From: Sphingomonas sp. S2M10
Lineage (GTDB): Bacteria > Pseudomonadota > Alphaproteobacteria > Sphingomonadales > Sphingomonadaceae
Assembly: GCF_012650175.1 (NCBI RefSeq)
Contig: NZ_JAAILI010000008.1
Location: 186,001-250,000, forward strand
Direction: 5' to 3'
DNA: 64,000 nucleotides
Shown here: positions 26,030-35,058 of the stretch, piece by piece
How the letters are laid out: each line of letters starts with the position of its first letter
Numbering within the stretch: the stretch's first letter is position 1
Notes under the pieces: generated by a model
The model's input: only the letters and a program-made list of their open reading frames with translations
Told to the model about the DNA's origin: nothing
Databases searched by the model: none
Translations under genes and position numbers: made by a program

Positions 26030-27276
26030 AGATCGTCTATTTCACCCATTCGCTCGCCTCGTGCTGGAACCATGGCAACGCGCATTTCCTGCGCGGCGTG
26101 CTCAGCGAGCTGATCGCCCGCGGCCATGACGTGAAAGTCTGGGAGCCGGAGGACGCCTGGAGCCTGGCAAATCTGCTGCGCGACCATGGCGAGGAGGGTC
26201 TGGCGCCGTATCGCGACGCCTATCCGGAGCTGCGATCCTGCACCTACACGCCGATGTGCACGCCCGCCCAGATGATCGGAGACGCCGATCTGGTGATCGT
26301 TCATGAGTGGAATGATCCCAAACTGGTTTCCCGCATCGGCCACGCCCGGGCGATGGGCGGCCGCTTCACGCTGTTGTTCCACGACACCCATCACCGCGCG
26401 GTCAGCGAGCCGGCGGCGATGCAGGCCTATGATCTCGACGACTATGACGGCGTGCTCGCCTTTGGCGAGACGCTGGCCGAGGTGTATCGCGGCTGGGGCT
26501 GGGGCAATCGCGTCTGGACGTGGCACGAGGCCGCCGATCTGCGCCGCTTTCAGCCGCCCGCAGCGGAAGGCGATCGCGAAGGCCTGGTCTGGATCGGCAA
26601 TTGGGGCGACGGCGAACGCACCGAGGAGCTGGAGCGCTTCCTGTTCCGGCCCGCGGCCGAGGCGCGCCTGCCGCTCGACATCTACGGCGTCCGCTATCCG
26701 GACGACGCCAGGGCGATGCTCGCCCGCCACGGCGCGCGCTATCATGGCTGGGCGCCCAATGCCCGTGCGCCGGCGATCTTCGCCCGGCACCTTGCCACCG
26801 TCCATGTGCCGCGCCGCTACTACGCGACGATCCTGCCGGGCATCCCGACGATCCGGGTGTTCGAAGCGCTGGCCTGCGGCATCCCGCTCGTCTCCGCGCC
26901 CTGGGACGATGCCGAGCAACTGTTCCGGCCCGGCACCGACTATCTGGTTGGCCGCGACGGCGATGAGATGGCCCGCCATCTCACGGCGCTTCGGGACGAT
27001 CCCGATCTGCGCGCCGCGCTGGTCGCTCATGGCCTCGAAACGATCCGCACCCGCCACAGCTGCGCCCACCGTGTCGACGAGCTGCTCACCATCGTCGCGG
27101 GTTTGAAATCTCCCCTCCCGCTTGCGGGAGGGGTCGGGGGGGGGACGGACGTGGAGGCTCTCGCCCGTGCGTTGGCGCACACCCAACCGCTCTCCCCTCC
27201 CCCAACCCCTCCCGCAAGCGGGAGGGGAGCGCAGACGATTAGCGCCGGACACCTCAGCACCAAGGACGCCGCATGA
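26026..27276 (+). CDS. CgeB-like glycosyltransferase with palindromic insert at C-terminus
   Basis: 416 residues. N-terminal MKIVYFTHSLASCWNHGNAHFLRGVLSEL and the donor domain IPTIRVFEALACGIPLVSAPWDDAEQLFRPGTDYLVG place it in the CgeB/GT-B group. The catalytic body ends near residue 360. The tail from about 361 to 401 is encoded by a 120-bp GC-rich inverted-repeat element and reads LPLAGGVGGG... PPPTPPASGRG, unlike any glycosyltransferase end. The last 15 residues and the 4-nt overlap with the next gene are intact. The protein is probably still active because the insert lies beyond the fold; that is inference. Confidence 0.82.
   Translation: MKIVYFTHSLASCWNHGNAHFLRGVLSELIARGHDVKVWEPEDAWSLANLLRDHGEEGLAPYRDAYPELRSCTYTPMCTPAQMIGDADLVIVHEWNDPKLVSRIGHARAMGGRFTLLFHDTHHRAVSEPAAMQAYDLDDYDGVLAFGETLAEVYRGWGWGNRVWTWHEAADLRRFQPPAAEGDREGLVWIGNWGDGERTEELERFLFRPAAEARLPLDIYGVRYPDDARAMLARHGARYHGWAPNARAPAIFARHLATVHVPRRYYATILPGIPTIRVFEALACGIPLVSAPWDDAEQLFRPGTDYLVGRDGDEMARHLTALRDDPDLRAALVAHGLETIRTRHSCAHRVDELLTIVAGLKSPLPLAGGVGGGTDVEALARALAHTQPLSPPPTPPASGRGAQTISAGHLSTKDAA
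27110..27229. repeat. 120-bp palindromic element inside a coding sequence (copy 2)
   Basis: The segment starts CTCCCCTCCCGC and ends with the reverse complement. Each end is itself a palindrome: CCCCTCCCGC-TT-GCGGGAGGGG (27112-27133) and the same with AA (27206-27227). The ends match as inverted repeats over about 31 nt with one mismatch. Length is 120 nt (40 codons), so the reading frame of the host glycosyltransferase gene is kept. It carries no gene of its own, like a REP/BIME or MITE-type element. Copy 1 is at 16284-16413. Confidence 0.8.
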
Positions 27277-28361
27277 AGATCGCATTCTATGGATCCAGCC
27301 TGCTCTCCTCCTACTGGAACGGCGCCGCGACCTATTATCGCGGGATCCTCAAGGCGCTGGCCGCGCGCGGCTACGACATCACCTTCTACGAACCCGATGC
27401 GTTCGAGCGCCAGCAGCACCGCGACATCGATCCGCCGTCCTGGGCGAAGGTGGTGGTCTATCCCGCGACCGACGACGGACTGCGCCGCGTGCTGGCCGAG
27501 GCGCACCACGCGGATGTGGTGGTGAAGGCGAGCGGCGTCGGCGTGTTCGACCGCGAGCTGATCGAGGCGCTGCGCACGGCGCCGCGTGCCGATGCGCTGC
27601 GCATCTTCTGGGACGTCGACGCCGCCGCGACGCTGGACGAGATGCGCGCCGATCCCGCCCATCCGGTCCGCGCCACGCTCCCCGAGATCGACCTGGTGCT
27701 CACCTATGGCGGTGGTCCGCCGGTGATCGATGCCTATACCGCAATGGGCGCGCGCGAGTGCATCCCCGTCTACAACGCGCTCGATCCCGAGACGCACCAC
27801 CCCGCCCCCGCCGATCCGCGCTTTACCGCCGATCTCGCGCTGCTCGCCAACCGGCTGCCCGATCGCGAGGCGCGGATCGAGGAATTCTTCCTCCGCGCCG
27901 CGTCGCTGGCGCCCGATCGCCGCTTCCTGCTCGGCGGCAATGGCTGGCACGACAAGGCGATGCCGTCGAATATCCGTGCGATCGGCCATGTCGGCACGGC
28001 GGATCACAATGCCTTCAACTGCACGCCCCAGGCGGTACTCAACGTCGCGCGCGATTCGATGGCGGCGATCGGCTTCTCCCCCGCCACCCGTGTGTTCGAG
28101 GCCGCCGGCGCCGCCGCGTGCCTGATCACCGACGCCTGGGAAGGAATCGAATTGTTCCTCAAGCCCGACAGCGAGGTTCTCGTCGCGCGCGACGGTCAGG
28201 ACGTGGCCGAGCATCTCGCGGCGCTCACCCCCGACCGCGCCCGCGCGATCGGCGCGGCCGCCAAGGCGCGGGTGCTGGCCGAACACAGCTACGACCTCCG
28301 CGGCGCGCAGGTCGATGCGATCCTCAAATCGCGCCAGCCCCGCGAAAGGAAAGCCGCATGA
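27273..28361 (+). CDS. CgeB-like glycosyltransferase
   Basis: 362 residues. Opens MKIAFYGSSLLSSYWNGAATYYRGILKALAARGYDITFYEPDAF and shows GGNGWHDKAMPSNIRAIGHV and SPATRVFEAAGAAACLITDAWEGIELFLKPDSEVLV in the donor domain, similar to the preceding and following genes. The three CgeB-like proteins appear to be paralogues that have diverged, each perhaps adding one sugar. It overlaps the neighbours by 4 nt at both ends. The name refers to a Bacillus spore-coat protein; biochemical data for this group are few. Confidence 0.85.
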   Translation: MKIAFYGSSLLSSYWNGAATYYRGILKALAARGYDITFYEPDAFERQQHRDIDPPSWAKVVVYPATDDGLRRVLAEAHHADVVVKASGVGVFDRELIEALRTAPRADALRIFWDVDAAATLDEMRADPAHPVRATLPEIDLVLTYGGGPPVIDAYTAMGARECIPVYNALDPETHHPAPADPRFTADLALLANRLPDREARIEEFFLRAASLAPDRRFLLGGNGWHDKAMPSNIRAIGHVGTADHNAFNCTPQAVLNVARDSMAAIGFSPATRVFEAAGAAACLITDAWEGIELFLKPDSEVLVARDGQDVAEHLAALTPDRARAIGAAAKARVLAEHSYDLRGAQVDAILKSRQPRERKAA

Positions 28362-30457
28362 AGCTGATCGTCCTCGGCCTCAGCCTCGGCTCCTCCTGGG
28401 GCAATGGCCATGCCACCACGTTCCGCGCGCTGCTCCGCGCTTTCGCCGCACGGGGACATGAGGTGCTGTTCCTCGAGCGGGAGGTGCCCTGGTATGCCGG
28501 CGCGCACCGCGATCTGGTGGATCCCGATTTCTGCCGGCTGGAATATTATCAGACCCTCGCCGATCTCGACGCCTGGCGCGAGGCCATCGCCGAGGCCGAT
28601 GCGGTCGTCGTTGGCTCCTATGTGCCGGACGGGGTAGAGATCGGGCAGTTCGTCCAGGGTACGGCAAAAGGCGTAAAGGCCTTTTACGACATCGATACGC
28701 CGGTCACCCTTGCCAAGCTGGCGCGCGGCGAGTTCGACTATCTCACCCCGGCGCTGATCCCGGGCTATGACGTCTATCTCAGCTTCACCGGCGGGCCGAC
28801 ACTTACCCGGATCGAGCGCGAGCTTGGCAGCCCCGCCGCGCGGGCGCTCTACTGCTCGGTCGACACCGACGCCTATCGCCCGCTCGATGTCTCCAAGCGG
28901 TGGGATCTGACCTATCTCGGCACCTACAGCCCCGATCGCCAGCCCACGCTGGAGAAACTGCTGCTGGAACCGGCACGTCACTGCCCGGAGAAACGCTTCG
29001 CGGTCGCAGGTCCGCAATATCCGGACGACATCGACTGGCCGGCCAATGTCGAGCGGATCGAGCATCTGCCGCCGGCCGAGCATCCCGGCTTCTATTCCGC
29101 CTCGCGGATGACGCTGAACGTCACCCGCGCGGACATGATCGCCGCCGGCTGGTCGCCTTCGGTGCGGCTGTTCGAGGCGGCGGCGTGCGGCACGCCCATC
29201 CTGTCCGATCGCTGGGACGGGATCGAGAGCCTGTTCGTCCCCGGCGACGAGATCCTGCTCGCCGACACGACCGAGCACGCGATTACCGCGCTCCACCGCG
29301 ATAGCCAGGCAATCGGCACCGCGGCACGGCGGCGTCTGTTCGAGGGGCATGATGCCGCCCACCGCGCGGCCGAACTGGAAGCGCATCTCGAAGAAGCCAG
29401 AGCGCGCTCACCCCGCACGCGCCACGATAGGAATGCCCCGATGATGAATTCTGACGCGAAGTCGCTGATCCTGGTCGCCGGGGGTGCCGGTTTCATCGGC
29501 TCGCATCTTTGTGCAGCGTTGCTCGATCGCGGCGAGCAGGTTGTCTGCCTCGACAATCTGCAAACGTCCAATCTCGACAATTTGCGTGATCTGGAGGGGC
29601 GAGCCGGTTTCGAGTTCGTGCGCGGCGACATCGTCGATCAATTGCCCGCAACCATCCTCGACCGCACCCATCGCTTCAAGCAGATCTACAATTGCGCCTG
29701 CGCCGCCTCGCCGCCGCAATATCAGGTCGATCCCGAACACACCATGCTAACCAACGTGGTTGGAACGGACCGCCTGCTGCGGCTCGCTGCCGAGGCTGGG
29801 GCCCGCTTCCTGCTGACGTCGACGTCCGAAGTCTATGGCGATCCGGAAATGCATCCCCAGCGCGAGGAATATCGCGGCTGGGTAAGCTGTACGGGTCCCC
29901 GCGCCTGCTACGACGAGGGCAAGCGTGCGGCCGAGGCGCTTACCTATGATTTCTGCCGCACCGGCAGGGCGGAGGTGCGGGTGGCGCGCATCTTCAACAC
30001 CTATGGTCCCCATATGCAGTTCGATGATGGGCGGGTCGTATCGAACCTCATCGTTCAGGCGCTCGCCGGCAAGCCGCTGACCCTGTATGGCGACGGCAGT
30101 CAGACACGCAGCTTCTGCTACGTCTCCGATCTCGTGCGGGGCCTAATGCTGCTAATGAATAGCGATATCACCGGCATGGAACCGATAAACCTCGGTAATC
30201 CCCATGAAATCACCGTTGGCGAACTGGCGACCCAGGTGGCGGGTTTCGTCGATGAAGCCGTTGCTATTGAATATCATCCGCTTCCCGTGGACGACCCGCG
30301 CCGACGCAAACCCGATATCTCGCGCGCACACGCGCTGTTGGGCTGGGAGCCGCGCGTGTCGCTGGCGGAAGGGCTGGCGCGTACGTGCGCCTGGTTCGCG
30401 CAGGCGATGGACACAAGGCTCACGCAACCGCGTCCGCTGGAGGCGGCAGCTGAATAA
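28358..30457 (+). CDS. fusion: CgeB-like glycosyltransferase plus UDP-glucuronate decarboxylase
   Basis: 699 residues in one uninterrupted frame. Residues 1 to about 345 are a CgeB-like glycosyltransferase (MKLIVLGLSLGSSWGNGHA; SPSVRLFEAAACGTPILSDRW). After a short basic linker (RARSPRTRHDRNAP) residues 362-699 are an extended SDR with AGGAGFIGSHL, ASPPQYQVDPEHTMLTNVVGT, LTSTSEVYGDPEMHPQ and CYDEGKRAAE, the signature of UDP-xylose synthase (UXS), which converts UDP-glucuronate to UDP-xylose. No stop codon separates them. An ATG pair at 29441/29444 with AGGAA 7 nt upstream could start the decarboxylase separately. A channelled UDP-xylose supply is an attractive idea; a lost stop codon or assembly error is the alternative. 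Confidence 0.83.
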   Translation: MKLIVLGLSLGSSWGNGHATTFRALLRAFAARGHEVLFLEREVPWYAGAHRDLVDPDFCRLEYYQTLADLDAWREAIAEADAVVVGSYVPDGVEIGQFVQGTAKGVKAFYDIDTPVTLAKLARGEFDYLTPALIPGYDVYLSFTGGPTLTRIERELGSPAARALYCSVDTDAYRPLDVSKRWDLTYLGTYSPDRQPTLEKLLLEPARHCPEKRFAVAGPQYPDDIDWPANVERIEHLPPAEHPGFYSASRMTLNVTRADMIAAGWSPSVRLFEAAACGTPILSDRWDGIESLFVPGDEILLADTTEHAITALHRDSQAIGTAARRRLFEGHDAAHRAAELEAHLEEARARSPRTRHDRNAPMMNSDAKSLILVAGGAGFIGSHLCAALLDRGEQVVCLDNLQTSNLDNLRDLEGRAGFEFVRGDIVDQLPATILDRTHRFKQIYNCACAASPPQYQVDPEHTMLTNVVGTDRLLRLAAEAGARFLLTSTSEVYGDPEMHPQREEYRGWVSCTGPRACYDEGKRAAEALTYDFCRTGRAEVRVARIFNTYGPHMQFDDGRVVSNLIVQALAGKPLTLYGDGSQTRSFCYVSDLVRGLMLLMNSDITGMEPINLGNPHEITVGELATQVAGFVDEAVAIEYHPLPVDDPRRRKPDISRAHALLGWEPRVSLAEGLARTCAWFAQAMDTRLTQPRPLEAAAE

Positions 30458-30770
30458 ATGGTCGATTCGGCCTTGATGGCCAGGGAGGAGAACGCCGCGC
30501 TCTGCCCGCTCGGGACGCGGCGTTGCGCCCCATCGGTGCCAGATGTCAGACCATGCGCCCGCACCTACACGACGAACCGATTTGGATGATTACACCCAAG
30601 CCATAGCGGATGCTCATGCCGATCCGGGGTACACCGCGTAGCCGTTGCCGGAAGCGCGCAGCAACGTTCATCAAACAGCGCGGCGCGCGCCCGGCGGACG
30701 CGTACCTCGCCGACGCGCCCGCACTTGCGGAGTCGACGCGTCAGCGGTCGAGCCGCTAAGGCCTGCCGCC
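30458..30770. other. intergenic region with stem-loop and one small ORF
   Basis: 313 bp between the glycan operon and the PLP enzyme. It holds a hairpin (30491-30524) and a 32-codon frame at 30543-30641 (MSDHAPAPTRRTDLDDYTQA...) that lacks a ribosome site. Nothing else is convincing. Confidence 0.5.
30491..30524 (+). terminator. possible terminator of the glycan operon
   Basis: AACGCCGCG pairs perfectly with CGCGGCGTT across a 16-nt loop, 33 bp after the fusion gene. There is no T-run, so it may be a weak or factor-assisted stop. Confidence 0.4.
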
Positions 30771-31859
30771 ATGAGCGATGCGCCCCTGCCCCATCCCACC
30801 CGCTGCGACCGCGCTTGGGTGGACGACGCCGTCCGCACGATCGATGCCGAATTCAATCGCTCCGCCGATACGCACCTGGTGCGGGTGGAGCTGCCGGGCG
30901 CGCCGGGCATCACATTGTATCTGAAGGATGAATCCAGTCATCCGACCGGCAGCCTGAAGCATCGCCTGGGGCGCTCGCTGTTCCTGTATGCGCTGTGCAA
31001 CGGCTGGATTGGCCCCAACACGACGATCGTCGAAGCATCGAGCGGGTCCACGGCGGTATCGGAAGCCTATTTCGCCAAGATGATCGGCCTGCCTTTCGTG
31101 GCGGTACTGCCGCGCGGGACCTCGCCCGAAAAGATCGAGGCGATCGAATTCCACGGCGGTCGCTGCCATGAGGTGGCCGACCCCCGCTCGGTGCGCGCCG
31201 AGGCACAGCGCCTGGCCGGCGAACTGGGCGGCCATTTCATGGACCAGTTCACCTATGCCGAGCGCGCGACCGACTGGCGCGGCAACAACAACATCGCCCA
31301 GTCCATCTTCGAGCAGATGGCGCAGGAAGCGCACCCGATCCCCACTCACATCGTCTGCGGCGCGGGCACCGGCGGTACCTCGGCCACGATCGGCCGCTAT
31401 CTGCGCTATCGCCGGATGGAGACGCGCCTGTGCGTCGCCGATCCCGAAGCCTCGGTGTTCCACCGCCACTATGCTGATCGCAGCGTCACCACGGTCGACG
31501 GTGCGCCCTCCTGCGTGGAGGGCATTGGCCGCCTTCAGCTCGAACCCTCGTTCCTGCCCGAGGTGATCGACCGGATGATCACCGTACCCGATGCCGCCAG
31601 CCTTGCCGCCGCGCTTCGCATCAGTCGCGTGCTCGGCCGGGCCTGCGGGGTCTCGACGGGAACCAACATCTGGGCGTGCGCAACGCTGATCCGCGAGATG
31701 CGCGCTGCCGGCCAGGCCGGGTCCATTGTCACGCTGCTGTGCGACGATGGCCGCCGCTACGCCTCTACCTGCTTCGATTCCACATGGCGCGCGGCGCATG
31801 GCTTCGAAACCGGCACGCACGAGAGGGCACTTGACGATCTTTTCGGATCGCGGAGCTGA
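30771..31859 (+). CDS. PLP-dependent cysteine synthase-like protein
   Basis: 362 residues from ATG 30771 (the frame is open further upstream, but that part is low-complexity basic). Fold type II PLP enzyme: [17 protein letters not shown] has the Schiff-base lysine, [27 protein letters not shown] binds the cofactor phosphate and substrate carboxylate, [18 protein letters not shown] is the glycine-rich loop, and [10 protein letters not shown] is near the end. A histidine/cysteine-rich C-terminus is of the Cds1 (L-cysteine desulfhydrase) type rather than CysK. It would act on cysteine or O-acetylserine in the cytoplasm. It stands alone between the glycan operon and phospholipase gene. Confidence 0.85.
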   Translation: MSDAPLPHPTRCDRAWVDDAVRTIDAEFNRSADTHLVRVELPGAPGITLYLKDESSHPTGSLKHRLGRSLFLYALCNGWIGPNTTIVEASSGSTAVSEAYFAKMIGLPFVAVLPRGTSPEKIEAIEFHGGRCHEVADPRSVRAEAQRLAGELGGHFMDQFTYAERATDWRGNNNIAQSIFEQMAQEAHPIPTHIVCGAGTGGTSATIGRYLRYRRMETRLCVADPEASVFHRHYADRSVTTVDGAPSCVEGIGRLQLEPSFLPEVIDRMITVPDAASLAAALRISRVLGRACGVSTGTNIWACATLIREMRAAGQAGSIVTLLCDDGRRYASTCFDSTWRAAHGFETGTHERALDDLFGSRS

Positions 31860-31936
31860 AAACCGTCATCAACCCGTCATCCCGTTGCTGCACCCCGCCG
31901 CAGATATCGGCTTTACACGACGGAGTTGAGACGGGA

Positions 31937-34003
31937 ATGCGGGATATCGGGACGACGCGGCGACGGTTTCTGGCGGCAGGCGCGCAGGCGGCGGCGGCTT
32001 CCGCGCTGCCCGCGTCGATCGCGCGCGCCGCGGCGATCCCGGCCGATGTGCGGACCGGGACCCTGGCGGACGTCGCCCATGTCGTGATCCTGATGCAGGA
32101 GAACCGCAGCTTCGATCACTATTTCGGCACGCTGAAAGGCGTGCGCGGCTTCGGTGATCCGCTGACGGTGCCGCTGCCGGCCGACCGCAGCGTGTTTGCA
32201 CAGGAAGCGGCGGACGGGCGCCTGGTCGGGCCGTTCCATCTCGCGACCAAGGAGCATTTCGAGCTGATGCGCGTGGCGAGCACGCCGCACAGCTGGCCCG
32301 ATGCGCAGGCGGCCTGGGATCAGGGCCGCATGCAGCGCTGGGCCGCCGCCAAGACCGATCGCGCGATGGGCCACTACACCCGCGACGACCTGGAATTCCA
32401 GTTTGCGCTCGCCGAAAATTTCACGATCTGCGACGCCTATCATTGCGCGGTGCATACCGGCACCAACACCAACCGCCTGTTCCTGTGGACGGGGACCAAC
32501 GATCCCAGCGGGATGATGGGCGGCCCCGCGATCGGCAACTCGCACGACGAGCTGGCGGTCAAGGGGGGGCATCCCGATTCCTACCGCTGGACCACCTATC
32601 CCGAGCGGCTGCAAGCGGCCGGGATCGACTGGCGCATCTATCAGGACATGGCGGACAATTTTACCGACAATCCCCTGGTCGGCTTCGCCGCCTATCGCGA
32701 GGCGCAGCCGGGTTCGCCGTTGCACGAGCGCGCGCTGACCACACACGGCCTGGACCGGCTGCGCGCCGACGTGCTGGCGGGCAAGCTGCCACAGGTTTCC
32801 TGGATCATCGCCGACGCCAAGGGCAGCGAGCACCCCGCGCCGTCCAGCCCGGCGCAGGGCGCGGCCTATACCGCCGCGGTGATTGACGCGCTCACCGCCA
32901 ATCCGGACGTGTGGGCCCGCACGGTGCTGATCGTCAATTTCGACGAGAATGACGGTTTTTTCGACCATGTGCCCCCGCCCTGCCCGCCGTCGCGTGATCC
33001 TGCGGTGCCGGGCGCCTTTGCTGGGATCTCGCAGGTCGACACCGCCAATGATTATCACCAGATCCCCAGCGTCGCCGACGAGAAGTCCGAGCGCGCCGAA
33101 CTGATCGGCCGCCCCTACGGCCTCGGCCCGCGAGTCCCCTGCTATGTCGTCTCGCCCTGGAGCCGTGGCGGCTGGGTCAATTCGCAGGTGTTCGACCATA
33201 CCTCGGTCATCCGCTTGCTCGAGAAGCGCTTCGGCGTGGAGGAGCCCAATATCTCCGCCTGGCGACGTGCGATCTGCGGTGACCTCACCAGCGCCTTCGA
33301 CTTCCGCACGCCCAATCGCCGCGTAACGCCGGCACTGCCGGATCCGCGTCCGCTCGCGGCACGTGCCGCCGCCGTACCGAAGCAGCCGGAGCCGAGTGCA
33401 CCCGTCGCTGCGGATCAGGCCCCGGCGCAGGAACCCGGGATCCGGCGCGCGCGGGCGCTGCCCTACGCGCTCGAAGTCAACGAAGCGGGCATCGACTCCC
33501 GGAACATCGGGCTGCGGCTCGAGTGCCCCGGTGCGCCGGCGGTGGTGCATGTCTATGATCGGCTGCGGCTCGATACGCTGCCCCGCCGCTACACGCTCAA
33601 GCAGGGTGGCACGATCGACGCCGAATGGCCGCTCGATTCACAGGGGCGCTACGACCTGTGGCTGCTGGGTCCGAACGGCTTTCATCGCCAATTCGTCGGC
33701 CAGGGGAGCGCCCATGCCGGCGCCGTGCGCTGGCAGCAGCAGCGCCGCGCCGGCGCCCCGCAGTTGATCGTGCAGGCGCCCGCCGCGCTGACCTCCGAAT
33801 GGCCGCGCCACCCCGCCCTGCGGGCGCTTGTGGGCGGCGAAACGCGCGTGTCGCTCGCTGGAACCGGCGGCTGGTACGATCTGGTGCTCCGCGATCCCGA
33901 TGCGCCCGGTTACCGCCGCCGCGCTGCCGGGAGGATTGAAAATGGCAGCGACGGTTGGTCGGAGCCGCCGTTGACCAATGTTAAGGTTTCCCAAATCGAT
34001 TAG
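31937..34003 (+). CDS. phosphocholine-specific phospholipase C, Tat-exported
   Basis: 688 residues. A twin-arginine signal (TTRRRFLAAGAQAAAASALP) starts the protein. The phosphoesterase domain shows VVILMQENRSFDHYFGTLKGVRGFGDP (metal ligands Glu-Asn), HTGTNTNRLFLWTG, NSHDELAVKG and NFDENDGFFDHVPPP, all typical of PlcH/PlcN-type enzymes. The C-terminal third holds two DUF756-like beta domains (ALPYALEVNEAGIDSRNIGLRL and WQQQRRAGAPQLIVQ). It would hydrolyse phosphatidylcholine or sphingomyelin outside the inner membrane. The ribosome site is weak. No plcR chaperone gene follows; a LacI gene does. Confidence 0.92.
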   Translation: MRDIGTTRRRFLAAGAQAAAASALPASIARAAAIPADVRTGTLADVAHVVILMQENRSFDHYFGTLKGVRGFGDPLTVPLPADRSVFAQEAADGRLVGPFHLATKEHFELMRVASTPHSWPDAQAAWDQGRMQRWAAAKTDRAMGHYTRDDLEFQFALAENFTICDAYHCAVHTGTNTNRLFLWTGTNDPSGMMGGPAIGNSHDELAVKGGHPDSYRWTTYPERLQAAGIDWRIYQDMADNFTDNPLVGFAAYREAQPGSPLHERALTTHGLDRLRADVLAGKLPQVSWIIADAKGSEHPAPSSPAQGAAYTAAVIDALTANPDVWARTVLIVNFDENDGFFDHVPPPCPPSRDPAVPGAFAGISQVDTANDYHQIPSVADEKSERAELIGRPYGLGPRVPCYVVSPWSRGGWVNSQVFDHTSVIRLLEKRFGVEEPNISAWRRAICGDLTSAFDFRTPNRRVTPALPDPRPLAARAAAVPKQPEPSAPVAADQAPAQEPGIRRARALPYALEVNEAGIDSRNIGLRLECPGAPAVVHVYDRLRLDTLPRRYTLKQGGTIDAEWPLDSQGRYDLWLLGPNGFHRQFVGQGSAHAGAVRWQQQRRAGAPQLIVQAPAALTSEWPRHPALRALVGGETRVSLAGTGGWYDLVLRDPDAPGYRRRAAGRIENGSDGWSEPPLTNVKVSQID

Positions 34004-34011
34004 ACACGATA

Positions 34012-34027
34012 CTGTCAGCGCTGACAG
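34012..34027. promoter_or_regulatory. perfect palindromic operator before the LacI-family gene
   Basis: CTGTCAGCGCTGACAG is a perfect 16-bp palindrome, 29 bp ahead of the TTG start and 8 bp after the phospholipase stop. A central AGCGCT is typical of LacI-family binding sites, so autorepression is likely. Confidence 0.7.
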
Positions 34028-34056
34028 AATAAAATCGCATCTGGGGGGCTGGACAA

Positions 34057-35052
34057 TTGAAGTCAGTGGGCTTGGTCGAGCTGGCGAAGATCGCGGGCGT
34101 GTCGGTTTCGACTGCCTCCCGCGCCTTGTCCAATCATCCGCGTGTGGCGCGCAGCACACGCGAACGTATTGTCGCGCTCGCCCAAGAACATGGCTTTCGC
34201 TTGAACCAGACCGCCAGCGCGCTGCGCAAGCAGCGTACCGGCGCGATCGGCGTGGTGGTGCCGCTGGGCCATGAAGTCGATCAGGCGCTGTCCGATCCCT
34301 TCTTCATGGGCCTGCTCGGCGGCCTGGCCGATGCGCTCACCAGGCGTGGCTATGATCTCTTCCTGTCGCGCGTCGTGCCGCAGGGGCCGCGCTGGCTGGA
34401 CGATATCATCGCCTCGGGCCGGGTCGACGGCATCATCCTGATCGGCCAGTCGGACCAGCTGGACGCGATCGAACGGGTCGCGGGTAGCTATGATCGCATG
34501 GTGGTGTGGGGGGCGGCCCGGCTGGGATCGGACCAGATCACCGTCGGCACCGACAACGTCACCGGCGGAGAACTCGCCGCGCGCCATCTGATCGCGCGCG
34601 GTTGCCGCCGGCTCGCCTTTCTCGGCAATCCCGAGGCGCCGGAATTCTCCGATCGCTATCGGGGTTTCCACGCTGCGATCAGCGAGTCCGACGACGTCGC
34701 GCAAACGGTGGTTCCCATTCATCTGACGATGGAAGACGCCTATCGCGAAATGGTCGCCTATCTCGCCGCCAATCCTGCGCCGGACGGGCTCCTCGCCGCA
34801 TCGGACGTCATCGCGATGAGCGCGATGCGCGCGCTGGCGGAACGCGGGCTGCGCGTGCCGGAGGATGTCGCGGTGATCGGCTATGACGACATCCTGCTCG
34901 CCGGCTACACGTCCCCGGCGCTCACCACGATCCGGCAGGACGTCGTGTACGGCGCCAACCTGCTCGTCGATTTGCTGCTGGCGCGCATTGCCGGGCAGAA
35001 TGTCGGATCGGTCGCGATGCTGCCGGAATTGATCATACGCGATTCGGCGTGA
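34057..35052 (+). CDS. LacI family transcriptional regulator
   Basis: 331 residues. N-terminal helix-turn-helix VELAKIAGVSVSTASRALSNHPRVARSTRERI with the hinge LRKQRTGAIGVVVP, then a periplasmic-binding-protein-like ligand domain (MGLLGGLADALTRRGYDLFLS, GCRRLAFLGNPEAPEFSDRYRGF, VPEDVAVIGYDDILLAGYTSPALTTIRQD). The start is TTG with GGGGGG 9 nt upstream. The palindrome just before the gene is probably its own operator. Target sugar and other regulated genes are unknown; the other palindromes in the window (3.0 and 12.3 kb) have different half-sites. Confidence 0.92.
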   Translation: MKSVGLVELAKIAGVSVSTASRALSNHPRVARSTRERIVALAQEHGFRLNQTASALRKQRTGAIGVVVPLGHEVDQALSDPFFMGLLGGLADALTRRGYDLFLSRVVPQGPRWLDDIIASGRVDGIILIGQSDQLDAIERVAGSYDRMVVWGAARLGSDQITVGTDNVTGGELAARHLIARGCRRLAFLGNPEAPEFSDRYRGFHAAISESDDVAQTVVPIHLTMEDAYREMVAYLAANPAPDGLLAASDVIAMSAMRALAERGLRVPEDVAVIGYDDILLAGYTSPALTTIRQDVVYGANLLVDLLLARIAGQNVGSVAMLPELIIRDSA

Positions 35053-35058
35053 GGCGGC

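Noticed and set aside
30543..30641. 32-codon frame MSDHAPAPTRRTDLDDYTQA...
   Set aside because: No ribosome site and no context; kept only as a remark in the intergenic entry.
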